Positions 7,977-14,992 of a DNA stretch of 14,992 bases are shown in pieces (position 1 is the stretch's first letter; each line of letters begins with the position of its first letter). The translations under genes and the position numbers were made by a program. The DNA is from GCA-002713455 sp964428745 (GTDB taxonomy: Bacteria; Fidelibacterota; Marinisomatia; Marinisomatales; TCS55). The stretch lies in contig CAYRYZ010000036.1 in NCBI GenBank assembly GCA_964428745.1, positions 1-14,992 of the forward strand, given 5' to 3'. The notes beneath the pieces are model-generated. The model saw only the letters and a program-made list of their open reading frames with translations. It was not told the DNA's origin and ran no database searches.

Positions 7977-8411
7977 TTGATAAATAAAACAATAAAAAAA
8001 TCTGATTTTGCATATTTTAAAAAAATTGAATCGAGGTGGGGCGATATGGATGGTTTAAGGCATGTAAATAACGCAAAATATCTCACATATTTAGAGACAG
8101 CAAGGTTAGAATATTTATCTACTTTAGGAATTGATATTAATCGTTGGGATTCTGAAACAAGTGTAATCCTTGCAGGCATGAAAGTAGATTATCATCGACA
8201 ATCCAGTTATCCCAATACATATGAAATTGGCTGTAGGATAACAAGGTTAGGAAATAAAAGTTTTGATATCTTTAATGCATTGTTTGAAGAATTGAATGAT
8301 GATCCAATTGTTACAGCCACTTTCACAATAGTCTGCTACAACTATCATTTAGACGAAAGCATTGCTGTTCCAGAGTCAATTAAAAACGCATATCAACCGT
8401 TTAAAGAATGA
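7977..8411 (+). CDS. Hotdog-fold acyl-CoA thioesterase (4HBT/YbgC family)
   Basis: The protein has 144 residues, the usual size of single hotdog thioesterases. Residues 20-36, 'RWGDMDGLRHVNNAKY', followed by 'LTYLETARLEYL', are the family signature. Asp25 corresponds to the catalytic carboxylate of 4-hydroxybenzoyl-CoA thioesterases. The enzyme would hydrolyse an acyl-CoA or acyl-ACP in the cytoplasm; chain specificity cannot be read. The start must be TTG at 7977: an in-frame TAG lies at 7953-7955, no ATG/GTG/TTG lies between, and the first ATG is inside the signature. AAGG at 7966-7969 gives 7-nt spacing. Its ATG-TGA overlap with the following dehydrogenase suggests co-translation. Confidence 0.88.
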   Translation: MINKTIKKSDFAYFKKIESRWGDMDGLRHVNNAKYLTYLETARLEYLSTLGIDINRWDSETSVILAGMKVDYHRQSSYPNTYEIGCRITRLGNKSFDIFNALFEELNDDPIVTATFTIVCYNYHLDESIAVPESIKNAYQPFKE

Positions 8412-11188
8412 TTTCAAAAGGGTCTCCTCCCAATTTATGGTCTGATCGATTAATTGATCGACTTGCATATGCACATGATGCAAGTATGTATCGACTTATT
8501 CCTAAGGGAGTTGCTCGACCTGAAAATGAATCAGATGTTGTTTCCCTTCTTAATTATGCAAGTGAAACTAAAACTCCTATAACATTTCGGGCAGGTGGCA
8601 CTTCACTATCAGGGCAATCAGTATCTGAAGGCATTATTGCTGAAATAATAAGGGGATGGCAAGATTACAAAATTTTAGACAATGGAAACTCAATTTTCCT
8701 CGAGCCAGGAGTGATTGGATCTCGGGCAAATTTATATCTATCATCCTATGGAAAGCGAATTGGCCCTGACCCAGCTTCCATTAACGCTGCGCGCATAGGC
8801 GGTATAGTATCTAATAATTCATCTGGTATGGTGTGCGGTGTTAAGTATAATACATATCATACAATGAAGAATATTCGATTTATACTGGCAAATGGCCGTA
8901 CCTATGATACTTCAAATAAAGATGATTATAGCCGTTTTATTGATGATGAAATAAAACTTTCTAAAGGAATTATAGAATGCAAAAAAGAGATTGAAAGCAA
9001 CAATGGTATAGTAAATAAAATCAAAAGTAAATATCTGATAAAAAACACCTTAGGATATTCACTTAATGCTTTAATTGAATATGATCATCCTCTCGATATT
9101 TTTGCTCATTTAATTATTGGATCAGAAGGCACGTTAGCATTTGTATCGAACATTGAACTTAATACTATAGATGATCCTCCTGCTAAATCAACCGGTTTAG
9201 TTATTTTTGATAATATCGAGTTAGCTACATCTGCTCTCAAGATTCTTATTGAAGAAGGTGCGGACGCCATTGAATTAATGGATGATGCTTCATTAAGAAC
9301 CGCAAAACATATAGATAATGCACCGTATGATTCAGAAAAAATCATTGATCAATCAGCGGGACTTTTATTTGAATTTCAGAGAAAGAATCAAAGTGACATA
9401 GATAAGATAAAAAAGTCATTGATTGATAATCTCATAGCAGCAAATGGAGCATTGCCTTTAGGAATGACTGAAGATTTATCTAATCGCACATCTTTATGGA
9501 ATATTCGTAAAGGATTATATCCTACTGTAGGTGCTTTGAGAAAAAAAGGAACAAGCGTCCTTAACGAAGATCTTTGTTATGATTATCAAGATTTACCTAA
9601 AGTCGTAAAAGAACTTAAATCTATATGTAAACACTGGGATTATAATGATGCTGTACTCTTTGGTCATGCTAAAGATGGGAATATTCATTTTGCTGCATCA
9701 ATGGATCTAAATTCAAATGAAGGTAAAAAAAGATTTGAAGGGCTAATGCGGGATATGGTTGATATGACTGTTGGTAAGTTTAATGGCTCATTAAAAGCAG
9801 AACATGGCACTGGACGAAACATGGCTCCTTTCGTAGAATATGAATGGGGTGGTGATTTATATCAAATAATGTGGAAGATAAAAACCCTTTCTGATCCAAA
9901 AAATATTCTAAACCCAGATGTACTTCTAACAAAAAACAAGAAACTCCATATCGAAAATATCAAAACCATGCCTATTGTATCAGATGAAATTGATCTATGC
10001 GTTGAGTGTGGTTTTTGCGAACCTGTATGTCCATCTAGAGAAATTACAATGACTCCTCGACAAAGGATTGCTATTCAAAGGGAATTAAGTTTAGGTAATA
10101 CCGATCCATCTGTTTTAAAAGATTATAATTATGAAGCTATTGAAACTTGCGCAACTGATGGTCTGTGTGAATTAGCATGTCCAGTAAATATTAATACTGG
10201 TAGTTATATGAAATCATTAAGACAGCAGGATTTATCAAATATTCAAAAATCTATAAGTAAATGGGCAGCCAATAATTTTGCATTTATTCAAGCTTTTGCA
10301 CGTACAGGACTTCGTTTAGGAAAAACTGTACAATCAATTTTTGGAAAAAGAATAGTAGTTTTATTAAGTAAAACTTTGAATCTATTGTTTGGTACTCCTA
10401 TTTGGAATAGCATCATACCATCAGTGGCACCATCTATCAGTTTTTCAGAGAATAATAAGGTGGATAAATGGGTATATTTTCCATCATGTGTCAATCGAAC
10501 TATAAGTAGCGATAATGAAAAATCATCTTTAGTTACTATTTTAAATGAAATTTCTTCTAAATCTGATGAATCTTTCAGAATTCCTAAAAATATAAATTCT
10601 ATTTGTTGTGGCCAGCCTTTTTCTTCAAAAGGATATAAGGATGCTTCTATATTAATTCAGGAAAGAACAATTGATGTTATTTGGGAGTGTTCAAACCAAG
10701 GTGAATTACCAGTCATAATGGATACATCTCCATGCACATATCAGCTAATCAATCCTACTCCTGAATTAAGCGAAAGTGTAAAGGAAAAATTAGAAAATAT
10801 TAAAATTGTAGATTTGATTCACTATTTGAAACATTGTATTAAAGATGTGAATATTCCAAAATTGAAATATGACATCACTATACATCCAACATGCTCGACC
10901 GACAAGATGGGTCACACAGATGACTTAAGATCTTTAGCGGAAATTTGTACAGAACAAGTCAATATTCCCAATCATTGGGGTTGCTGTGGTTTTGCTGGAG
11001 ATAAAGGTCTTAACTATCCAGAATTAAATAAATCTGCAACAAATTATATTTCAAATGAATTAAAAGATATTAAATACGGTTTTTCAACGAGTAGGACGTG
11101 TGAAATTGGAATGATGACAAATTCAAAAATTGATTATAAATCAATTGCTTATCTAGTGCGAGATTTTCTATATCAGCCTGTGAAGTAA
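8408..11188 (+). CDS. FAD-linked oxidase / Fe-S D-lactate-type (D-2-hydroxyacid) dehydrogenase
   Basis: This is a 926-residue multidomain flavoprotein. Its FAD-binding-4 domain (about 35-215) has 'RAGGTSLSGQSV' and 'GGIVSNNSSGM'. The FAD-oxidase C-terminal domain (about 235-510) has 'FGHAKDGNIHF' and 'KAEHGTGRNMAPFVEYEWG', the latter almost diagnostic of the Fe-S D-lactate dehydrogenases (Dld-II type). Two [4Fe-4S] ferredoxin-like motifs follow: C531-x2-C534-x2-C537-x3-C541-P and C581-x5-C587-x3-C591-P, with Asp584 where a canonical second Cys would be. I believe that is usual in this family. Two CCG domains complete it (C733-C734-G and C859-C860-G, each preceded by a further 'SC'/'TC' motif), as in GlpC/HdrB-type electron-transfer proteins. 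I infer peripheral-membrane oxidation of D-lactate or D-2-hydroxyglutarate (YdiJ-like) with electrons passed to quinone. The substrate is unresolved. It overlaps the thioesterase stop by 4 nt. Confidence 0.9.
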   Translation: MISKGSPPNLWSDRLIDRLAYAHDASMYRLIPKGVARPENESDVVSLLNYASETKTPITFRAGGTSLSGQSVSEGIIAEIIRGWQDYKILDNGNSIFLEPGVIGSRANLYLSSYGKRIGPDPASINAARIGGIVSNNSSGMVCGVKYNTYHTMKNIRFILANGRTYDTSNKDDYSRFIDDEIKLSKGIIECKKEIESNNGIVNKIKSKYLIKNTLGYSLNALIEYDHPLDIFAHLIIGSEGTLAFVSNIELNTIDDPPAKSTGLVIFDNIELATSALKILIEEGADAIELMDDASLRTAKHIDNAPYDSEKIIDQSAGLLFEFQRKNQSDIDKIKKSLIDNLIAANGALPLGMTEDLSNRTSLWNIRKGLYPTVGALRKKGTSVLNEDLCYDYQDLPKVVKELKSICKHWDYNDAVLFGHAKDGNIHFAASMDLNSNEGKKRFEGLMRDMVDMTVGKFNGSLKAEHGTGRNMAPFVEYEWGGDLYQIMWKIKTLSDPKNILNPDVLLTKNKKLHIENIKTMPIVSDEIDLCVECGFCEPVCPSREITMTPRQRIAIQRELSLGNTDPSVLKDYNYEAIETCATDGLCELACPVNINTGSYMKSLRQQDLSNIQKSISKWAANNFAFIQAFARTGLRLGKTVQSIFGKRIVVLLSKTLNLLFGTPIWNSIIPSVAPSISFSENNKVDKWVYFPSCVNRTISSDNEKSSLVTILNEISSKSDESFRIPKNINSICCGQPFSSKGYKDASILIQERTIDVIWECSNQGELPVIMDTSPCTYQLINPTPELSESVKEKLENIKIVDLIHYLKHCIKDVNIPKLKYDITIHPTCSTDKMGHTDDLRSLAEICTEQVNIPNHWGCCGFAGDKGLNYPELNKSATNYISNELKDIKYGFSTSRTCEIGMMTNSKIDYKSIAYLVRDFLYQPVK

Positions 11189-11272
11189 CTCACTTGAGTA
11201 GAATATTTTCTATATTAAATTCAGTCCATTATTAACATCTTTTTATATATTAATAGAAGCAATCATTCAATA

Positions 11273-13516
11273 ATGAAAAAATATATATTTATAATTACAA
11301 TTTTAATCACTTCGTTTCTCAGCGCCCAATCCATTGGACGCGTAATGAAATCCAATGGGACTGTTTTGATTAAACCTATGGGGGCTGGTACTTATTCTGT
11401 TGATGTAAAACCGGGACAAGCTATTTCAAATGGTGATGCAATTCGTGTCGGGGATGCGAGTTTTGCTGTTGTTATTTTCATTGATGATAAATCTGTAGTC
11501 AAAATTCGTGAGAATACGGATTTTCAATTTGTTGAAACAACAAATACTAGAAGTTTAATTATTGATCAAGGTACTACCCTGCATAATGTTAATAAAGAGG
11601 GCAGAACAAAAGCATATCGTGTTGAAACTCCCGTATCTGTAGCATCAGTTAAAGGCACAGAGTTTTCTGCTTTTCATGATGCCGTTGCAGGAGTAGATAA
11701 ATTTGTAGGAAAATCAGGAAATTTTGATGTCTTTAATACGATTAGTGGGCAGACAGTCAATGTTGGGCCGGGTCAAAAAGCTGTTTCAAATACTTTAGGA
11801 CAATTGATTCCTGCTCCAGCTCAACCTGGAGATTATCCAGAAGATCCTGAAGGTGAATCTCCAGATCAGCAAGAAGATCAAGAACAGCAGGAAGATAGAC
11901 CAGAACAGCAACAGAATAATCAGCAACCTGATGTTCAAAAACAGCAAGAACAAGAACCGCAAAAGATTCAAGTTCAAGAAAATAGGGTAGATGCACAAGA
12001 ACCATCTGATCCAAGCGCAACTCAACAAAGCGCACAACAGCCGCCATCTTCCTCTGCACCTAAGCCCAAAAAACCTTTTAATCTTGGTCTAGGTGTTGGA
12101 TCTGCAACAATTGATGGAAATATTTATAATCAAATTGCCTTAAGGCCTGAGTTGTCATTTGGCAAATTAGGTGTTGGTTTAGACCTAGTAGTATATATCG
12201 ATAATCAAGGTAATGTAAGAGAAGACGAATGGGATGAAGCATCCGATTTTATTGATAAGTTACTCTATATTCGCTGGGGAGAAAAATCTGATCCATTTTG
12301 GTTAAGATGGGGATCTTTGAATAATGTTACATTAGGTTATGGTGGATTGCTTGGAGGATATTCAAATATGATGGAATTTCCTTCAGTCCGCAAGGTTGGA
12401 ATTAATACTGGATTTGGTTTTGGAAATTTTGGCACGGAAATATTCTTGTCAAATATGAAAGATTTTTCTCGTGGAGGAACCCTAATGGGACTAAGGGGTA
12501 CTTATATATTATCTGACGCTATTCCGGTAAAATTTGGATTGAATTTTGTTACAGATATGAACCAATTCTCTGGATTGAAAGATTCTGACAAAGATACATA
12601 TCCAGATATGTTTGATGATTTTCCAAATGATAAATCATTGTGGAATGATACTGATGGTGATGGAATCGCTGATCTTAATGGAGGAAGTGAAAAGCCAGAT
12701 AAGGGTTGGGACATCGATGGTGATGGTGACAATATTCTGGATACTGAAGACAGTGATTTAAAGCTAAAACCCACTCCATTTAGTTTGAAAGATAATAAAG
12801 CTACTGCTCAAGGTTTTGCATTTGATGTTGGTTATCCAATTTTGAATAGCAAATCTTTTAGCCTTGAGGCTTATATGGAATATAATATGTTGATGTTTCC
12901 AAAAGTTGCTGGAGACGATTATTACAGTCGAGAAGAGATGGATGGAACTGGTATTACAATACCTGGAATGAGAGCCAGTTTATTTAGTTTTTTAAATATG
13001 AGCTTTGAATACAGGATAAAACAAGGATTCTATGTTCCTCAATTCTTTGATGGAAGCTATGATCTATCACGTGTTGTAGCTGAATTTGGAGAATCTGGAA
13101 CGATAATACGGACAAAGGATCAAGTATTATTTGCTGATTCTACAGCAAGTATAAACGCTGCTGGGTTGTATGGTTCAGCATCTGCAAATCTCTTTAATTT
13201 AATTAGTTTTAATGCATCTTATGCAAATATGAAAGCAGATACTGTTGAATTCAATAGTTTTAGCGCATTGATTAATGTAAATGCTGAAAATATTCCTAAA
13301 CTCAGCGTAGCTCAAGCTTATTACCAACGAAACAATGATAAGAATCCGTTTGATTTTGGAAATCCCTCAATTAGTACAGTTTTCGGGTATAAAGTAGGAT
13401 ACGAAGTCAGTCAAGGAGTTAGCTTGATTTGGGACTTTCGTCAGTTTTATAGAGATACTGGTACTGGCTTAGAGCCTGTTAAACAAACTACGATTGAAAC
13501 CGCTTTTGATTTTTAA
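11273..13516 (+). CDS. FecR-domain protein fused to TSP3-like Ca-binding repeats and an outer-membrane beta-barrel
   Basis: The protein has 747 residues and a signal peptide of 1-18 ending 'FLSA'. A FecR-like beta domain lies at about 40-150 ('GDAIRVGDASFAVVIFIDDKSVVKIRENTDF', continuing to 'VSVASVKGTEFSA'). It is followed by a low-complexity Gln/Glu/Pro linker at about 180-266. From 267 onward, alternating Gly/aromatic strands resemble a beta-barrel and end in a terminal Phe ('ETAFDF'), as expected of Bam substrates. Between strands (about 437-495) is an Asp-rich insert with 'DSDKDTYPD', 'DTDGDGIAD' and 'DIDGDGD', matching thrombospondin type-3-like calcium repeats. I infer an outer-membrane protein with a periplasmic FecR domain rather than a classical anti-sigma regulator, because no inner-membrane span or sigma-factor gene is present. 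The 84 nt upstream is A/T-rich and presumably carries its promoter. Its stop overlaps the next ATG by one base (TAATG). Confidence 0.8.
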   Translation: MKKYIFIITILITSFLSAQSIGRVMKSNGTVLIKPMGAGTYSVDVKPGQAISNGDAIRVGDASFAVVIFIDDKSVVKIRENTDFQFVETTNTRSLIIDQGTTLHNVNKEGRTKAYRVETPVSVASVKGTEFSAFHDAVAGVDKFVGKSGNFDVFNTISGQTVNVGPGQKAVSNTLGQLIPAPAQPGDYPEDPEGESPDQQEDQEQQEDRPEQQQNNQQPDVQKQQEQEPQKIQVQENRVDAQEPSDPSATQQSAQQPPSSSAPKPKKPFNLGLGVGSATIDGNIYNQIALRPELSFGKLGVGLDLVVYIDNQGNVREDEWDEASDFIDKLLYIRWGEKSDPFWLRWGSLNNVTLGYGGLLGGYSNMMEFPSVRKVGINTGFGFGNFGTEIFLSNMKDFSRGGTLMGLRGTYILSDAIPVKFGLNFVTDMNQFSGLKDSDKDTYPDMFDDFPNDKSLWNDTDGDGIADLNGGSEKPDKGWDIDGDGDNILDTEDSDLKLKPTPFSLKDNKATAQGFAFDVGYPILNSKSFSLEAYMEYNMLMFPKVAGDDYYSREEMDGTGITIPGMRASLFSFLNMSFEYRIKQGFYVPQFFDGSYDLSRVVAEFGESGTIIRTKDQVLFADSTASINAAGLYGSASANLFNLISFNASYANMKADTVEFNSFSALINVNAENIPKLSVAQAYYQRNNDKNPFDFGNPSISTVFGYKVGYEVSQGVSLIWDFRQFYRDTGTGLEPVKQTTIETAFDF

Positions 13517-13647
13517 TGAATAGTGACTCAAAAACCATTTTTCGTTATGATTCGGGAGCTTATGGATTTCGCAAGGCAGCTTTTTTTCTAATTAGCTTAG
13601 CTTTTATATTAGCAGTCTTTGGTGTTTACTGGATTATATCTTGGTAA
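13516..13647 (+). CDS. 43-residue single-span membrane protein
   Basis: The ATG shares its A with the stop of the FecR-barrel gene (TAATG), a strong sign of translational coupling. The peptide has a polar, basic N-terminal half of about 20 residues ('FRYDSGAYGFRK') followed by one hydrophobic helix of about 22 residues ('AAFFLISLAFILAVFGVYWI') and ends 'ISW'. Positive charges before the span favour an inner-membrane protein with its N-terminus in the cytoplasm. The stop is 12 nt before the selenoprotein start, and that gene's AGGAG lies in between. No family is recognised. The overlap, codon use like its neighbours and the clean topology support a real gene. Confidence 0.65.
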   Translation: MNSDSKTIFRYDSGAYGFRKAAFFLISLAFILAVFGVYWIISW

Positions 13648-13659
13648 AAAGGAGAAAAA

Positions 13660-13893
13660 ATGAATATTTCGATTGAATATTGTAATAAATGAAATTACTT
13701 ACCTAGGGCGGCCAGTATGGCAACCGAACTGCTTGAAAAATATGGCAATTCTATATCAGGGTTGGAATTGATTCCATCTGGTGGGGGAGTTTATGAAGTT
13801 ATGAAGGATGGAAAACTCATTTTTTCTAAAAAAAAGGAAGAACGTTTTCCCGAACTCAATGAAATCACAAATTTACTGGAAACATCTAAATAA
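13660..13893 (+). CDS. SelW/Rdx-family selenoprotein with in-frame UGA (Sec11)
   Basis: The protein has 77 residues if TGA 13690-13692 is read as selenocysteine. The start is ATG 13660, five nt after AGGAG. The N-terminus 'MNISIEYCNK' + Sec + 'NYLPRA' gives the thioredoxin-like CxxU redox motif (Cys8, Sec11) in the exact YCxxUxYxP[KR] context of selenoprotein W. After the UGA the frame stays open and continues with family features: a 'ATELLEKYG' helix, 'GGGVYEVMKDGKLIFSKKK' (the SelW beta-hairpin) and 'RFPE'. The length agrees with SelW (about 85). A stem-loop suited to a bacterial SECIS follows the UGA. By family knowledge the role is a thiol/selenol redox protein in the cytoplasm with an unknown partner. 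Normal gene calling splits it and would at best find a fragment from ATG 13717. The last 35 nt overlap the next gene. The alternative is a nonsense-mutated CxxC homologue, which is less likely because the rest is intact. Confidence 0.88.
13707..13725 (+). promoter_or_regulatory. Putative bacterial SECIS stem-loop
   Basis: The upper stem GCCA (13711-13714) pairs with TGGC (13718-13721) around the apical loop GTA. If the A-U closing pair opens, the loop is AGTAT. Below a 2x2 internal loop, GG (13707-13708) pairs with CC (13724-13725). Twenty-two nt separate the UGA from the loop, and the loop has a G in its first two positions. Both fit the general bacterial SECIS pattern of a G-bearing apical loop roughly 16-37 nt after the UGA. 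The stem is short, so the pairing is tentative. Confidence 0.5.
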
Positions 13894-14656
13894 ATTTTTA
13901 TTCTTCGTGCTCTTAAGTGCAATTCTCATTGCACAAGAAGGTGAAGTAATAGAAATATCCAAAGATATCGGCTATACGTTAGATGCTGAAGAAAATCTCC
14001 ACTATGAAGTGTTTAAAGATATTCCAAATTTTGAAAGCGCACAGTTTTTTGAAGTTTCAAGAAACAGAGTAGTCGCTCGAATTTCATTTATAGATTATAC
14101 GCTTCTCAAAGTAAGTAAGCGAGCATTTGATTTAAAAGAATTTAATGATCTTCAACTGCGGTTAAGGCAGACACCAAAAATAACAGATGAGATAAGAAAA
14201 TCATTTCGAAAGAACTTGACATACCTTAGAACAAAATCAGTACTTGAAAATATACCCACCGGACAATATTTGGAGGTAAAGAACCGAAATGGACAATGGG
14301 TGAGAGGTACATTGTTGAGTTTTAGCAAGAATAGATTGCTCATACAAACACCAATATCTATCAAACAGGTGCCAATGAATAAAATGAGACTAATTAAATA
14401 TCGTGAACAAATTATTCGTAAGCCCGAATGGAAATTGAACATATATGGATTAGCTTCTTTCTTAGGGGTAGGATTGATGGAAACATGGAATAGGCAAGCT
14501 TCTCCAGATTGGGGATATAAATGGCATAATCGATTTATTGGAGCTACTTTAGGCCTTGTTGCTGGGGCGGAAGTATATGATATATCAATGATATTGTTAA
14601 CTAAGAAAACACAGTTTGGACTTACACCTGAAGAATTAGATAAATTGAACCGTTAG
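13859..14656 (+). CDS. Exported or membrane protein of unknown function
   Basis: I place the start at ATG 13859 rather than at 13808, because this gives 'MKSQIYWKHLNK' followed by the hydrophobic 'FLFFVLLSAILIA' and a likely cleavage before 'QEGEV'. The upstream extension merely overlaps the selenoprotein gene out of frame. The 265-residue product has a charged, mostly alpha/beta region. A small barrel-like segment near 134-160 ('YLEVKNRNGQWVRGTLLSF', then 'RLLIQTP') resembles an SH3/LSm-like strand arrangement. Two moderately hydrophobic stretches lie near 195-210 and 225-247, and the end is polar ('LTPEELDKLNR'). The start overlaps the selenoprotein gene by 35 nt, so it is likely co-transcribed with it. 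The family is not recognised. Confidence 0.7.
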   Translation: MKSQIYWKHLNKFLFFVLLSAILIAQEGEVIEISKDIGYTLDAEENLHYEVFKDIPNFESAQFFEVSRNRVVARISFIDYTLLKVSKRAFDLKEFNDLQLRLRQTPKITDEIRKSFRKNLTYLRTKSVLENIPTGQYLEVKNRNGQWVRGTLLSFSKNRLLIQTPISIKQVPMNKMRLIKYREQIIRKPEWKLNIYGLASFLGVGLMETWNRQASPDWGYKWHNRFIGATLGLVAGAEVYDISMILLTKKTQFGLTPEELDKLNR

Positions 14657-14671
14657 ATTATTGGAGGAATT

Positions 14672-14992
14672 TTGTCAGAAGAACCTAGAAAAGAATTCAC
14701 GCAAGAATACTTGGAAGAGAAATTACAAGCTATAGGTGATAAACTTGGTGATGCTTATGGAGAGCCATTTCTAAGGGAATTAATTACACGTATGGAACGA
14801 ACTGTTGCTCATTTTAATGAAGAAGTTGATGTAATGGTAGAAACGGTAAAAAATCGTTCTAAGAATCGCCGAAAATTTCTTGTTACATCAAGAGGCGATG
14901 AATTTGATGAGTCTACAGACCAGGAAGCCTTATTTAGTACTAGTGGCGATGTATCTAGCTCAACCAATGATGAGAACAAAAAATCAAATAAA
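14672..14992 (+). CDS. Acidic protein of unknown function (3' truncated by the window)
   Basis: GGAGG (14663-14667) lies four nt upstream of a TTG codon at 14672. From there the frame is open for 107 codons to the last base of the window without a stop. No ATG or GTG lies nearby, so TTG is the probable start. The product is highly charged and mostly helical ('YLEEKLQAIGDKLG', 'FLRELITRMERTVAHFNEEVDVM'). It has a basic patch ('KNRSKNRRK') and an acidic Ser-rich tail with no hydrophobic segment, so it is likely cytoplasmic and may end soon after the window. It begins 15 nt after the previous stop. No family is recognised. Confidence 0.65.
   Translation, partial: MSEEPRKEFTQEYLEEKLQAIGDKLGDAYGEPFLRELITRMERTVAHFNEEVDVMVETVKNRSKNRRKFLVTSRGDEFDESTDQEALFSTSGDVSSSTNDENKKSNK

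Noticed and set aside
11188..11212. Short inverted repeats ACTC-ACTT-GAGT and TAGAA-TATT-TTCTA after the dehydrogenase gene
   Set aside because: The stems are only 4-5 bp and no U-tract follows; neither a terminator nor an operator can be supported.
11757..12059. Long minus-strand frames opposite the Gln/Pro-rich linker
   Set aside because: They are shadows of the biased CAG/CAA-rich coding strand, with no start signal or recognisable protein.
13690..13692. TGA as a true stop or a pseudogene-making mutation
   Set aside because: The codon falls precisely at the Sec position of SelW, the downstream frame is intact and family-like, and a stem-loop follows.

Overview
The window is AT-rich bacterial DNA carrying many exported proteins. 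The first gene ends in an 'NYPNPFNP' FlgD-like / Por-type C-terminal sorting domain. Five proteins have lipoprotein-type signal sequences, and one of these begins with a mature 'IWDNPYDPRSD' segment. CsgG-like/PEGA, PD40-propeller and FecR-barrel proteins complete the picture. Together these point to the FCB superphylum; a marine Candidatus Marinimicrobia (SAR406) type genome is my best guess. That is inference, since no phylogenetic marker was compared. A run of exactly 100 N shows that this is a scaffolded draft or metagenome assembly.

Layout, all genes on the + strand. (1) 1-3637: the 3' part of a large cadherin/Ig-like surface protein, a TPR-like lipoprotein (ATGA overlap), the tRNA adenosine deaminase tadA, and a small Cys-rich lipoprotein split by the N gap. 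(2) 3664-3751: tRNA-Ser(CGA). (3) 3774-4757: a MORN-repeat lipoprotein. (4) 4839-11188: a tightly packed run of a CsgG-like/PEGA protein, a fibronectin-III/PD40-propeller lipoprotein, a hotdog thioesterase, and a 926-residue FAD/Fe-S D-2-hydroxyacid (D-lactate type) dehydrogenase, joined by 4-nt overlaps or a 1-nt gap. (5) 11273-14992: a FecR-domain outer-membrane-barrel protein, a 43-residue single-span membrane protein, a SelW/Rdx-family selenoprotein with an in-frame UGA, an exported protein of unknown function, and the start of an acidic unknown protein that runs off the window.

The main discovery is the SelW-like gene at 13660-13893. Ordinary gene calling misses it because the TGA at 13690-13692 lies inside its redox motif (Cys-x-x-Sec). 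The reading frame continues with full SelW-family similarity, and a small stem-loop with a G-starting apical loop lies 22 nt after the UGA. The second useful result is that the N gap is almost certainly false. Its two edges are an identical 55-bp sequence, and merging them restores an intact 94-residue lipoprotein gene. There is no intergenic stretch longer than about 90 bases, and I see no mobile element, CRISPR array or clear intrinsic terminator.
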